Of a stretch of DNA of 64,000 nucleotides, positions 1-14,100 are shown in pieces. The stretch is from NCBI GenBank assembly GCA_013054445.1, contig JAAMPI010000046.1:1-64000 (forward strand), read 5' to 3'. The notes beneath the pieces were generated by a model. The model made no database searches. It had not been told where the DNA came from and was given only the letters and a program-made list of their open reading frames with translations. How positions within the stretch are numbered: the first letter of the stretch is position 1; each line of letters begins with the position of its first letter. The stretch comes from Cudoniella acicularis (lineage: Eukaryota > Ascomycota > Leotiomycetes > Helotiales > Helotiaceae). The position numbers were made by a program, and so were the translations under genes.

Positions 1-540
1 AGTGTTGGAAGTGAGTCAACAGTTTCAAGTGCTGAGGTTAAAGAGGGGTTCAGAATTTGAGAGTCAAACAGATTAGGGAATCAATTGATTCCTATAGGGT
101 TAAGGTGCTTTGCTTACTGTTGAAGCTGAACTTGATGGTTGCCGAAAAAAGAAGTAGTGTTTTATGGGTTCTCATTAGGCCTATTATTTAGGAATCAAAA
201 AAATTGGTCATACCTCTGCTTATCCGCTACGCACCAGTCTATGGTGAAATTGTGGCGGGTTTGAAGAAGCTATTGTTGAATTTCGTGAGCTTCTACGGGG
301 TATCAAAGTCCCCTTGAGGCCCATTGTATACTCTTCACTTTTTCTTCTGCTGTATATAGTATCCATCTCACCCACTTGATAAGTATAGAAGGATTAGGAT
401 CTGACACTTAAACACTTTTGAAGCGTTTCGTGTTGCTCGCATCTATATATACTTCACTCAAAATTTCTCAACACTCCCGATGACTTTTGATTATCAAGAA
501 TTGTGCTTAAGGATAATCTATGAATATATAGATAATATGG
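1..540. other. Region downstream of the enoyl reductase, no gene seen
   Basis: No coding region is supported here. The 14-nt word CTTATCCGCTACGC at 219-232 recurs at 15260-15273 in the repeat island, so a small degraded transposon end may lie here. Otherwise this is the 3' flank of the reverse-strand enoyl reductase. Confidence 0.5.
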
Positions 541-1608
541 TCATATTGTGTATACATACTTTACTCCCGAAACCTTTCCGTTTCGTAGAGTTTCTAGGCC
601 TGTTGGGATTTCTGCAAGGCCACCTCGATGAACCTGGACTGGATGTGGCAAAAGCTCGCCATTTTCCAGCAAGCTCTCAATTTTTTTTGTCCACTCGACT
701 GCAAACTTTCTATCCTCCGGCCTGACGTCCCTTCGATAATCACCTCCCAATTCTATAGTCTTGCCAAATATTGACCAAGCCAAGATCCATTCAGGTTTGA
801 CATTTTTTCTCCTTAGGCTTAGTCGATTTGGAAATGATTCCAATGCCGTATATTTCCCGCCGTTTCTACCAATAGACCCATAGCAGATGGTTGTCGACTT
901 CGAAGTAACAATACAATCCATAGCGTAACGAAGTTCCATTCCCGTGAGTTCACGTATCTCTTCTCTACAAGTGGAAGATTTATAATCGAAAGCCATCACA
1001 GCACCTCTACTCTCAACAAGAGCAAAGTTGTGTGGAGAGCAGGTTGTAATCGGAGTATAGCCTAGATGTCGAAGCATTTGAATTGCAAGGGTTCCAGTTG
1101 AGGTGGATCCCCCATAGATCAAGACAAATGGCCCTGGTGATTCGAAATTCTGGCTTCCACTGACATCTAATCCTAGAGAGCGGAAGGCAAGCCCAACAGA
1201 CATAACACCTGCCCCAAAAGAAGACGCAATTGCCGGTGAAATAGATTCTGGGACGCGGAAACAAAGATCTCCTACTGCTGCAACATATTCGGCGAAAGCC
1301 CCGTTTTTCGGCCGAGCTGGATTTGCGCCGAAAACAACGCTACATACCCGGTCGCCGACATTGAACGATTTTTGAACATGTCGTCCGATCTTAACGATTA
1401 TGCCTGCAAAGTCACCTCCGCTGACGGCACCTGGAGTACAAGATATATCAATCGTTTTCCAGTCAGAGGGATTCAACGCGACAGCTTCGACTTTCACCAA
1501 GATTTCATCCGTCTCGATTTGCGGCGTTTCAATGTCCTCCGCTAGCCTTAAAACACCGGGGCTGACTGCGACTAATCCTTCCTGTCGCAAAGGAACTTGC
1601 ACTTCCAT
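541..1608 (-). CDS. Trans-acting enoyl reductase of a PKS-NRPS pathway (MDR family)
   Basis: This is a single-exon, zinc-independent medium-chain dehydrogenase/reductase of the type (LovC, TenC, ApdC family) that supplies the enoyl-reduction missing from fungal highly reducing PKS-NRPS enzymes. It would reduce alpha,beta-double bonds on the ACP-bound chain with NADPH. The chosen start gives 355 residues, close to the ~360 of LovC, and begins just before the conserved N-terminal barrel. The frame stays open upstream, and an in-frame ATG at 1728 would add 40 residues. Visible motifs are VEAVALNPSDWK (near residue 40), GGDFAGIIVKIG (about 64-75), the nucleotide-binding segment LIYGGSTSTGTLAIQML (about 165-180) and the C-terminal LRNGKVSGVKYVY. 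It is transcribed divergently from the PKS-NRPS across 556 bp. The family match is confident. The partner assignment is inferred from position. Confidence 0.93.
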   Translation of the reverse strand: MEVQVPLRQEGLVAVSPGVLRLAEDIETPQIETDEILVKVEAVALNPSDWKTIDISCTPGAVSGGDFAGIIVKIGRHVQKSFNVGDRVCSVVFGANPARPKNGAFAEYVAAVGDLCFRVPESISPAIASSFGAGVMSVGLAFRSLGLDVSGSQNFESPGPFVLIYGGSTSTGTLAIQMLRHLGYTPITTCSPHNFALVESRGAVMAFDYKSSTCREEIRELTGMELRYAMDCIVTSKSTTICYGSIGRNGGKYTALESFPNRLSLRRKNVKPEWILAWSIFGKTIELGGDYRRDVRPEDRKFAVEWTKKIESLLENGELLPHPVQVHRGGLAEIPTGLETLRNGKVSGVKYVYTI

Positions 1609-2164
1609 GACTTTCCGAAAAGTATTTGTAGATGGATTTGGGAGTTTTAGACTCGAGTCAAGTTGAGCATTTCTAGTCCTCGGTTGCTCATGCACCAGTC
1701 TGTGTTGATCGTCTTGCGATTTAGACATAACCTTATTACTCAACGCTGTTCGGAAATCTCGGCGATAAACGAGAGTACCGACTCGGCGTTTTATTTGTTG
1801 ACATCCGGAGCCAACACCATGTGTCGAAAAAGAATCCTGACCGTAGTTACAGTATAGAGACAACACGTTTATTACTGGTAGCGAGCGATGCCGGGTAAAT
1901 TCAGCCCCTTCCACACTTACTCACCATTTTATGGGGCTGTGTTTTGGTGAAGAGGACGAAGGAGGTAGAAGGCAAATATCGAACCAAAAGCGTTTCACTA
2001 GAAACCATATGTGGATGAACTGAGGGCTTTGTAAGGAAGGTAAGTTCACCAATTTTTGTCGAAGTGGAGACCCAGCTTACAGATCCAGCTTCGCGTTTCT
2101 TCTCAAACTTTGAAATATTACCATCACGAACCTCAAAACAAAGAATATCTCGGGACTTTCAAGC
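1609..2164. promoter_or_regulatory. Bidirectional promoter between enoyl reductase and PKS-NRPS
   Basis: This 556-bp gap separates the start codons of two divergent genes that should act in one pathway, so shared regulation is likely. I could not identify a specific binding site by eye. If the enoyl reductase starts at 1728, the gap shrinks to 436 bp. Confidence 0.55.
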
Positions 2165-5100
2165 ATGGGTGGGCACAATGAACCAGTAGCCATTATTGGC
2201 AGCGGTTGCAGATTTCCAGGGGGATGCTCAAGCCCTTCAAAACTTTGGGATTTTCTGTGCAAGCCATCAGATGTTTCTTCGGATATTCCCATAGAGAGAT
2301 TCAATCCAAATGGCTTCTTCCATGCAAACGGAAACCATCATGGGACCAGCAATGTTAAACGAGCTTACTTTCTTCAAGAGGATCCTTGCGAATTTGATGC
2401 AAAATTCTTTAACATCAATAATCGAGAAGCCGAAGCTATTGACCCGCAGCAGCGGATTCTTTTGGAAACCGTTTACGAATCAATCGAACGTGCGGGCTAC
2501 CCCTTAGGGAGCTTGCAAGGCACAGAAACAGGGGTATTTGTTGGTTTAATGTGTGGAGACTACTACGACATTTTGATGCGCGATATTGATACCATTCCTC
2601 AATATTTCTGCACAGGAGTTTCTCGCAGTATTATTTCCAATAGACTCTCTTACTTTTTCGATTGGAAAGGGCCGTCAATGACTATCGACACAGCGTGCAG
2701 CTCCAGTCTCGTCGCTGTGCACCAGGCCGTCCAGGCGCTACGAAATGCGGAGTGCAAGATTGCGATAGCTGCTGGAGTTAATTTAATCTTTGGACCCGAA
2801 AGTTATATTGCCGAAGCAAAGTTCAAAATGCTGTCACCTACCGGAACCTCAAAAATGTGGGATGCTAGTGCTGATGGCTATGCCAGAGGGGAGGGGTGCG
2901 GTTCAGTTGTACTGAAATTACTGAAGGATGCAATCCTTAATGGTGACCACATTGAATCGATCATCAAAGAAACGGGTGTGAATTCTGATGGAAGAACCAA
3001 GGGGATTACAATGCCTTCAGCCCTTAGTCAAAAAACTCTCATTCAACAAACTTACAGAAAAGCTGGACTCGACCCGTATAAATGGACGGACAGGTAAGTG
3101 TCTGAATAATCTTTTGGTTTTTGAAAGACTTTAAAAGAATCGAAGTAGATCACATGAACAAATGGAGACTAACCATGCCGTAGATGTCAATACTTTGAGG
3201 CGCATGGGACGGGAACTTTAGCAGGTGATCCAATTGAGGCTGAAGCTATAAGCAGTGCTTTCTTCACGGCTGAAAAGACCCTCACAGAGGACGAATCGCC
3301 ATTACTTGTTGGCTCAATAAAAACCGTTATTGGCCACCTCGAAGGAGCGGCCGGCATTGCGGGCCTTTTGAAAGCGTCACTAGCTGTACAAAATCGCACT
3401 GTGCCTAGCAATCTGCATTTCAATGATCTTAACGAAGCAATCCGCCCATTTTATGGGAATATTGAAGTTCCAAAGACGACAAGGAATTGGCCCGAAGTTC
3501 CATCTGGTGAGCCTCTTCGTGCTTCCGTTAACAGCTTTGGTTTCGGAGGTACCAATGCGCATGCCATTCTGGAGAGTTATGCCCCTCCCCATCTCAGGAA
3601 AAGTGAAGATCCGAGTCATTCCGTGGAGTTCCCGAGGAAAGAGACAATACTGCCTTTTCTGTTTTCTGCCGGCTCTGAAGAATCACTTGTGAAAAGCGTT
3701 GGAAAGTATGTTACCTATTTGAAATCGCAACCAATGTGCGATTTACATGATCTTGCCTGGACTCTGCATTCACACAGGTCACTCCTTCCAGTGAGAATCA
3801 GCTTCGCCGCCACTTCAAGAGAGGCAATGATAGCACAAATGGAATCTCGTTTGGAAGAGGACATCAAAACTCATTCGTCCTTATTTGGCAGCCGCCCAGC
3901 CGTAACTGCAAATCGTTCCGACACGAATCGAATATTGGCTGTCTTTACTGGGCAGGGGGCTCAATGGGTGGGAATGAGCCGAGAATTAATCAAGCACTCG
4001 CCCTTATTTGCTAGAAAGATAGCAAGCCTAGAGCGAACACTTCAAAACCTTCCGATTCCTATGGAATGGTCTTTTACAGCTGAAATTCTTGCTTCTCCCG
4101 CCGACTCGAGACTTGATGAAGCTACAATATCCCAGCCATTATGTACTGCCGTCCAGATTGCGCTCGTGGATTTGCTCCGGCTTGCCAACGTCGAGTTTGA
4201 CACAGTTGTTGGTCATAGCAGCGGCGAGATTGCGGCGGTGAGCTTTTCAAACCTCTTCTTTTCACACCATACTAATATATGCTCTGAATAGGCGTATGCT
4301 TCTGGATGTATTAATGCTGAGGATGCAATTATTATTGCTTACTATCGGGGTCTTTTCGCAAAGCTCGCAAAAGGTTATAGCGGCTCCCCAGGAGCTATGA
4401 TGGCTACTGGAATCGGGCCAGAGGAAGCACTATCTTTATGCTCCAGGCCACAATTTCTCAATCGACTCTATTTGGCAGCTTGTAACGCACCAAAATCTTC
4501 AACGTTATCAGGCGACGCTATTGCCATCAACGAAGCCAAGGAAATTCTAGATCAGGAAGGGAAATTTGCCAGGGTGCTTAAAATCGGCACGGCTTATCAC
4601 TCACCCCATATGAAGCCATGCAGTGGCCCGTACCTGAACGCACTTCAACAAAGTAACTTGAGATATAGTACAGCAAGAAACTCATGCACTTGGATTTCTA
4701 GTGTTCATGGTTTCGAAATGGACATGAGCTCAGATCCCGTGGATGATCAATACTGGCTGGACAACCTTTTGAGTCCAGTCCTATTTTTAGATGCATTAAC
4801 TCAAGCTATATCTGATCATGGTCCTTTCGATTTAGTTCTAGAAATAGGACCTCATTCAGCACTCCGAGGAGCCGCAAACCAAACTATACAACACCTATTG
4901 AAGCTTACCTTGCCATATTACGGAATTTTGAATCGAGGGGAAGACGATATTTCAGCTTTTGCTAGTGCATTGGGGGGAGTCTGGAGTGTTATGAAATCAC
5001 CTGCCATTGACTTTAAAGGTTTTGTCGCCGCTTTCACGTCAGAATGCCTAGAGAAACCGCGATTGTTAAAAGACCTACCAAGCTATTATTGGGACCATGG

Positions 5101-8100
5101 GCCAAAGTTTTGGAAAGAATCACGTATTTCCAGAAATTATCGAACTCGATCACAGCCACCTCATGAGCTCCTAGGCTCCCCGATCGATTCCACAAGTGAG
5201 GAGTTTCGCTGGAGGAACATACTCAAATTGAATGAAATACCGTGGTTACGTGGACACAAATTCCAGAATGAAGTGCTCTTCCCTGCTGCAGGCTATTGTG
5301 TGATGGCGTTGGAGGCATCGAAAGTCTTTTGGCAATCCAGACCAGCAAAGCTTGTTGAACTGTTAGACCTTGAGATCATTAAGGGGATAAGCATTTCGGA
5401 AGACAGCTCAGGGATGGAAATTTTATTCTCAATAACGAAAGTCCATCCATCACCTCAGGACTCCAAAAACCCTCCAAATTCTGTGACTGCCGACTTTATC
5501 TGTAGCGCTTGTAACGTTGATGGGACAAGCCAATTGTCGACGATATTTACTGGTCGTCTAGAGGTTTCACTGGGAGAGGCATCACCCAACACACTTCCTT
5601 TGGGGCCATCCCGACTTCCAGATCTCTTGTCCGTTGACCTTGACAGATTTTATTCTTGTATGTCCGATATTGGGTTGGATTATACAGGAATATTCAGGCA
5701 AATGTTGTCGGCCTCAAGGAGGATGTACGAAGCATCAACTACCGTCTTGAGGCCCGCTAGTGAACTGCTTATCCATCCAGCACTGCTTGATTTATGCTTT
5801 CAGTCAATATTTGTGGGGTACTTTGCTCCGGGTGATAAGTATGTTGGCTCTGTATTTACGTTGAGATGCGTTGCTAACTCCCTAAAAGCAGTCTCTCTAT
5901 TGCTTTCCTACCAAGACGGATTCGATCTATTCGATTCAACCCAATTGAGTTGTCTCGGCAACAGGAAGACACGGCCAGCATCCACGCTTTCGTGACGCTG
6001 TTCAACCGTCCAACCGAGAATAAATTATCTTCAATTATCGGTGACGTTGATCTGCTTAGCGGACACAACGATAAAAAACAGTTACAGGTCGAGGGGCTGG
6101 AACTCATAGCATTGAGTAGCAATCAGAAGCCCAAGGACCGCGAGCTCTTCTTTCAAACTGTCTGGATTCCCGACATTTTCAGCAGGTTGACCGTTCTGGA
6201 CCAGCTTTTCCCGGATTCGACAGAAGATATTATGCTGATAAATCTCTGCGAACGTATTTCGTGCTACTATTATCGAGTTCTTCGGTCACAGTTTACGGAC
6301 GATGAAATTCCGTCCTCCCATCGAACACTCTTTGACTGCGTAGACGAGGTCTTGTCGAAAGTTCAAAGCGACTGGCTTGTCGATACTTACGATAAACTTT
6401 ACCCTCTGATCCACCAGTATTCGAATAATATTGACATAGCTTTGTTGAAAGCGGTTGGTGAAAATATTGGGGCGGTCATTCGTGGGGAGTCCACGATGTT
6501 AGAGCATATGCTTGAAAACAATATGCTCAACAATTATTACAGATACGGCATTGGGTTCCCAAAAGTCAATTCCTACTTGGCTCGGGTAGCTCAACAAATT
6601 TCTCACCGCTACCCGCAACTGAATATACTGGAGATAGGTGCGGGGACGGGAGGTACCACAAGTGTTGTATTACCAACTTTGGGTAATGCGTTCAGCTCGT
6701 ACACTTATACCGATGTCTCGACAGGTTTCTTTCAACACGCCAAGGACGAGTTTGTTGAGTTTGCTGACAGACTAAAATTCAAAACTCTGGATATCGAGCA
6801 CGACACTTGTTCGCAAGACTTTGGAGAGCCTTGCTTTGACATGATCATTGCTTCAAACGTTCTGCATGCTACTAAGCGGATTGAAGAGACACTTCGCAAT
6901 GCCCGCGGGTTGCTAAAACCTGGTGGCTTCTTCTTGATGGTAGAGGTTACAGGTGAAACATTGCGCCCAGGAGTCATATTTGGGGGCTTGCCAGGATGGT
7001 GGTTGGGTGTTGATGATGGTCGACGTTTCAAGCCTGGAATATCTATGGCTGCATGGGACTCAGTTTTGCGAAAGACTGGATTTTCCGGAGCTGTTTCTTA
7101 TATTCACGATTTCCAAGACGTATCAAAACACACGTATACGCTTATCGTCTCTCAAGCTGTCGACTCGACTTTTGACCTCATCAGGCAACCATTGCTGGTC
7201 GCCGTTCCCAAGGCCGTGTCTCATACATTGCTCGTAGTCGGTGGCACTACGGAACCTATCGCCAGTTTGAGAGAAGCTTTCAAGATCTGTGTGCAGAGCT
7301 GGGTTGGTCGAATCATTATCGTGGATACAATTGGGGGTATCAACGAGGAGATTCTAAAATCGGCGCCAGTTGTGCTCTCTATGACAGAACTAGACCACCC
7401 ACTCTTTCATTCCATGACACCTAAAATGCTTCAGAACCTCCAAAAGCTTTTTCGCCATGCCCAGTATATGCTGTGGATTACATGTGGCTGCGTTTCTGCG
7501 TCGCCATATTCAAATATGACGGTGGGCCTAGGGCGCACTATATTATCCGAAGAACCTCACCTCAAACTTCAGTTCCTTGACTTTGAAAACATGGACCAAG
7601 TCAGTCCAACGGTCTTAACTGAAGCATTTCTACGATTTTTGAACGGTAGTTCTTCTAGCAGCAGAGTTGCCAATCAACTCTGGATTTCTGAGCCCGAACT
7701 GCGATATGAAGAAGGGTGCTTTTTGATACCGAGAATTCTACCATTACAAGACCTGAATAATCGATTGAATAGCCGGCACCGCTCGATCGTTGGAAATGTT
7801 CCAACCCGAACCTCCTTCCCACTTCTCGAGAGATCAACTGTAGCAAACGTACATTCCCCCGCGATATTTCCTAATGGAAGTGAGCATGCCGGTCCTTCTC
7901 TGGGCCCTGATTTGGTACTGCAAGTCACTCACTCCTCTCTATTTGCAATTAGAGTTGCGAAATCGACGTATCTCTACCTTTGTCTGGGGTTTATATCTGG
8001 AGATAAAAGTAAAAGGGTACTCGCCTTTTCGCCGTCGAACAAGCCGATGATATGCGTACCGGAGACAAGTATTGTGTCTTACAATATTCCATCCGGCAAT

Positions 8101-11100
8101 GAGCCCCAAGCCTTGGCACTTGTCATTGGATGGTTAATTGGTGAAGCAATTACACGGATCGAGTCCGCAGATGACATACTTCTATATTCAAACGAAATCG
8201 CCCTTGTAAATATCGTCAGCTTGAGGCTTCTCGAAAGGTCTCGCAACGTCACAATCATGACATCTACTTCACCAGCTTCAAATCCTGCTGCAAGAGTGTT
8301 GTTAGTGCACCCCCTGGCAACTAGGCGAGAGATACAAAAACTATGTCCTTCGGGAATCAAGGTCTTCGTAGACTTGTCGCACTTCAATATATCTAGTACG
8401 GGAACCAATATCGGCAAGTCGTTACCATCATCTTGTCGCTTTTACTCAGCCTCCACATATTTCAAATCAAACACTTCGCATTTTGGTCCCGGAGATTTAG
8501 ACATGCCAATGGAATTTGTCCGGTCTTCACTTGAACAGTTCTTGAAGAAATCTTATTCCCAGTCAGAAACGCTATCTCTTCCTGCGATAACGCCAGAAAA
8601 TCTAGAATCACGCGAAGACTCCAACGAGTTTCTTACTTATGTGAACTGGGCCTCCGGGTACTTGCCAGTACAACTCGAGCCAATAAACCCCAAGAGAATT
8701 TTCCGAAATGACAGAACTTATATTCTTATTGGACTGGCTGGTGAGCTTGGTCAAAGCCTCTGTCATTGGATGGTAAGCAATGGTGTCCGTTATGTTGTTC
8801 TTTCAAGTAGATCCCCCCCAGGTTGGAATTAAATGGAAGGAAGAGTTACAAACTATGGGTGCAAATGTGCTTGTGCATGGCATGGATGTAGCGGACAAAG
8901 CCGCTTTATTATGTTTGAGAACGAAACTTCGAGCTGAATGGCCACCGGTTGCAGGCCTTGCACACGGCGCAATGGTTCTCTCGGACTCGACATTTAACGA
9001 AATGAATTTCGAAGAACTAGAAAGGGTGTTAATACCAAAAGTCAGAGGAAGTGCAAACATAGACGAAGTGTTTCGAGACGATGTGCTGGACTTTTTCATT
9101 ATGTTTTCGTCCCTGGCTTCTGTGATTGGAAATCCTAGGCAATCCAATTATGCCGCAGCAAATATGGTGTGTACAAAATTTGTTTAAAAATCCTTGTCCG
9201 TAAGCTAATGCAACAGGGAATTAGTTCATGGCTTCTCTGGCTGCCCAGAGAAGAGCAAGAGGTGCCGCAGCGTCGGTGATTGATATTGGTATGATAATCG
9301 GTGTCGGATATTTAAGAAGAAGCCAGAACTCTACCGAAGAGAATCTTAGACGGAAAGGCTTTGCAGTCATTTCCGAGCCTGAATTTCACGAAATATTTGC
9401 AGAGGCTGTATTAGCAGGATCACCAACCTCATCACTTCCTTTCGAGATCATCACAGGCTTGCAATATTCGGCGGGGAAGGAAAAACCCCTCTGGCATGAT
9501 AACCCGCGCTTTTCACATCTCGAATTAGCAACTGAGCCAGGAGGAGCTGAGTCGTCGTCCAAGGTTGAAATCTCCTTGAAAGATCTCTTATCACAATCAC
9601 AGAATTCGGCGCAATTCACAAGTATTGTTCGACAAGCTTTCGAGGCCCACCTAAAGACAGTATTGCAATTTGGATCTGGTTCCATTAGTCACCAAAAGAG
9701 TTTGACAGAGTTGGGTTTAGACTCGCTAATGGCTGTTGAAATTAGGACATGGTTTTTAAAAGAGCTGGATGTCAATTTTTCAGTTCTGAAGATTCTAGGT
9801 GGTGCTTCTATTGCAGAACTGTGCGCTGAAGTCATAAGTCAGCTCCAATTACAAGAAAAGTCACCAGTGACTATTCTCAGTGAAGGCTCTTCAGACGCTA
9901 GCTCCGAAATCAATACAGTTATAAACAGCACTTCAAAGGCGTCAGTGGGAAGTTTTACAACCGAGACGCTCGAATCGAATGCCAAAGATGCTCCTGTTAC
10001 GGATGGGAAAATTGCTTTACAAGATGTTGAGGGTGTTTTGAGACGAGATTTACAAATGGTTGAGCCTCTATCGTATGGCCAATCCCGACTTTGGTTCTTG
10101 ATGGAATGTCTTAACGATCCGACCTTGTACAACTGTACCGTCCAATATCGCATTAATGGGCCCATTGACCCCAATCGACTGAAACATGCCTTTATATCAA
10201 TTGCAACTCGACATGAAATTCTTCGAACCCTCTTTTTTGTTGACCCTGGAACAAGCGATATATCTCAGGGAGTTTTGCATGCCCCGCGAATATTATGGGA
10301 CCATCGTTCGGGAATCGACGGAGCGGATATTACCTCAGAATACTCCACGATGAAGAATCGAGTCTTTGATCTTCGAAGTGGGAAAACTATGGCAGCAACA
10401 CTGCTATCAAGCTCAGAATCTTGTCATGATTTAATCATTGGTTACCACCACATTATCATGGATGGAACAAGTCTTCAAATAGTACTTGGCGAAATAGCAA
10501 CCGTCTACACCGGATTATCTTCCCTGGGTCCTGTTGCTAGTCACTATGTAGACTTCGCAAAGCACCAAAAAGATATGGTCCGAACTGGAATCGACCAAGG
10601 GCATATGAGTGTGGATTATCTCACGTCGGAATTTGAGAAGCCTCCTCCCATGCTGCCACTTTTCCCCTTTGCCAAATCAAAATCACGGAAAGCTCTCGAC
10701 GACTGCAGGATTCACAGTGTGGACCGAAAGTTGGATACAAAATTGACTACAGAACTCCGACAAGCAAGTTCGAAATACGGTGCTACACCCTTTCATTTGT
10801 ACTTGTCCGCTTTGCAGATATTGTTGCAACTTGCGCTTGAAGTTGAGGAAATATGCATTGGCATATGTGATGCCAACCGTACCTTTGATCACTACAGCCA
10901 AACTGTTGGCTTGCTGGCCGAAATACTACCTGTTCGATTCGTGCTAAGGCGTGGCGACACGTTCGATACCATCATGAAGCAGACACGCTCAAAGGTTTTA
11001 ACAGCACTAAAACATGGAGCATTCCCATATTATGCAGTTCTGCCGAAACTTGAGGTCTCGCAGGAGTCGACCTACAGCCCTCTATATCAAGTGATCCTAA

Positions 11101-14100
11101 ATTATATTGCGAGACTCACAAAAGACATCCCACTCGAAAATTCGGCAATGGAGTACAATGCTTCACAAGAAGAGAGGCATATTCATGACTTGGTCTTAAC
11201 CATCCGCGATGAGCCAGATGGTTCCACCCTTGTATCACTTACTTCCCCTCAATATTTGTATGACTTGGAAGATGTCGAAGGATTGATGAGGATATACATA
11301 AAACTTTTAGACACCCTGAAGGACAAGACGCCTCTCCCGAATTCCATTGATGAGCTTTTTGAAGATTCTGAAAGGGAAAAGGCGATTGAACGTGGAAAGG
11401 GCCCTCTCTACATTTGCAATTGGCCAGACACACTGTCCAAGAGAGTCGCGGAGGTTGCAACCCGGCAACCTGATGCTTCAGCTCTCAAGGGTGAAAATGG
11501 AATCTGTATGAGCTACACCGAAATGTTCAGCAGAGCGAATGGTATCAGGCAATCATTGGAGGACTCGGGCGTTCAGTCAGGGGAATTCGTTGCAGTAACT
11601 TGCGAGCCAAATGCTGATACGGTTTGCTCTTTGCTTGGAATTTGGCTTGCGGGAGCTGTCTATGTTCCACTTGAAATGTCCCACGGCATCGAGAGGCTGT
11701 CCTTGATTTTTACGGATTGCAATCCTGCCCTGTTGATTTGCATCAGCGATTCTCACGTTGCTACCGTCGAAGCTCTAAGAACGAAGATTCTTCACCTGCC
11801 CTCTGTCTCGCCCAGACCCGTCTCCAATTATTCCGACCGAAGTGAGGGATTTGCTAATGCTATTTTGCTCTATACTAGCGGATCTACGGGTGTACCCAAG
11901 GGTGTGTTACTCACTCATGAGAATTTGCGAACTCAATTTTCGGCAGTGCAAAAAACATTCAACCTGGGCCAAGAAGTAGTACTACAACAAAGTTCTATGG
12001 GATTCGACGCTTCCCTATTTCAAATATTCAATGCACTGGCAAATGGGGGGACTCTCATCATGACAAGCAAGCGATGCGAGCCGGTCGAATTGGCAGACCT
12101 CATGTTGCGGGAGAAGGTCACTCTCACGTTTGCTGTGCCACCAGAATATTGCATGTGGGTTAATTATGGACTCCAGACCTTGAAAAGTTGCGCATCGTGG
12201 CGGTTTGCCTTCTCTGGGGGTGAAAAACTGACAACTGCTGTCACCGAATCATTCTCGGATCTTGAGCTGCCAGGTTTACAGCTAATAAATGGATATGGTC
12301 CCACAGAAGCTTCAATGTCTTGCTCTATGAAAGTCATAGAACTGTCCGAAAATAAATCACAAATATGGAAGAATAACATCATAGGGTGGGCATTACCAAA
12401 TTACAGTGTCTATGTCCTCAATGAGAATTTGAAGGCTCAGCCAGTAGGATGGCCGGGGGAGATTTGTATCAGTGGACCTGGAGTCAGCCATGGGTACCTT
12501 AGCAGGACCATTGAGACAGGACAAACGTTTTCTGAAGACCCCTTTAACACTTCTTCCCCTGATACAAATCAGTCAAAGGGTATCAGGCGCCTTTACCGAA
12601 CCGGGGATCGAGGACAGATGCTCAAAGACGGGTCTATCCTTTTCCAGGGTCGTCTTGATGGTGATACGCAGGTAAAGCTTCGGGGTCAACGCATTGAGTT
12701 GGAGGAGGTTTCGAATCATATAATCCTGGAATCAGATGGCACCATACGGGAGGCGGTAGTCATCCTGAAGGGGGAAGAACCTAATTCTTTCCTAGCTGCC
12801 TTTGTCGTTTTCTCTGTCGACAAAATACCAGCAACAGTAGACCGTTATCTACGCAGTTTAGCATTATCACTACCTCTACCTCCCTACATGCGTCCTTCAG
12901 TCATCTTGTCCATAGATCAGATTCCAAAGGGAATTAATGGGAAAACGAACAGAGCGATGCTCGACCTGATCAGTATTTCTTCCCCCGGTGCTGCCCTCGA
13001 GGAAGGGGAACTCAATCACATCGAGATGCACGTTGCCGAATTGTGGAGGGATGTTCTACCAAGTGCCTGTCGGTCAATTCCTATCAGAGGGGAAACTGAA
13101 TTTTTCTCCTTGGGTGGAAATTCCCTCCTCCTGGTAAAATTGCAAAGCCGAATTCGGGAATTCTGCGATGTGAAAATTGCCTTACAGAAGTTATTTCAGT
13201 CAACGACGCTAAAAGAAATGGCTCTACAAGTCGAACTTGATGCAAATAATGTTCGAAAAAGCCAACTACTTGATTGGGATACCGAAACCTCCGTGGCCGA
13301 TCTTTCAATAGAATTGAATCCACTTTCTTGGTCTCCAAATGAAATTCCAAAGGTTGTCTTGCTAACTGGAAGTACTGGTTTCCTAGGCCGACACGTTCTA
13401 TCCTACTTATTAAACAATCCAAATATTTCTACAGTTCATTGCATTGCCGTTCGGGCCACATCCATTCATCTCCTTCCGTCATCTTCGAAGATTGTTGTTC
13501 ATGAGGGTGACCTCTCACAGCCTGCTCTAGGACTGAGCATGGAAATTTCCACGAAACTTAGTCTTGAGGCCGATGCCATAATCCATAATGGTGCCGAGGT
13601 GTCACTCCTGAAGTCTTACCTCACCTTACGAGAAACAAACGTCCAAGCAACTAAGTTCCTTTGCAAATTTGCTGCTTCTCGTCAAATACCCCTTCATTAT
13701 GTGTCAACTGCTGGAGTAACAAGACTCGCGCAATTGGCTACTTTTCCAGAGGCTTCCGTCTCTAACTACCAACCCTCGTCTGTGATTGAGGGGAATAGCC
13801 ATGTCAAAAAGGACTGTGGACTCAAGGTCGATGGCTACACTGCTTCAAAATGGGCAAGTGAAGTCATACTGGAGCGGGCACACAAAACCTTTGGGATTCC
13901 GGTCAGGATATACCGGCCTACCACCATTATTGGCCCGGAAGCACCAAGAACCGATATTATGGCAAATATTTTGGAAAGCTGCAAAACTTTGGCTACCGTA
14001 CCATTACTCGAGGGGTGGACTGGCTACTTTGACCTTGTTCGTGTTGAAAATGTCGCTAGCGCAATATTAAATGGTTTGTTTCAAGGTCATTTCCTGCCAA

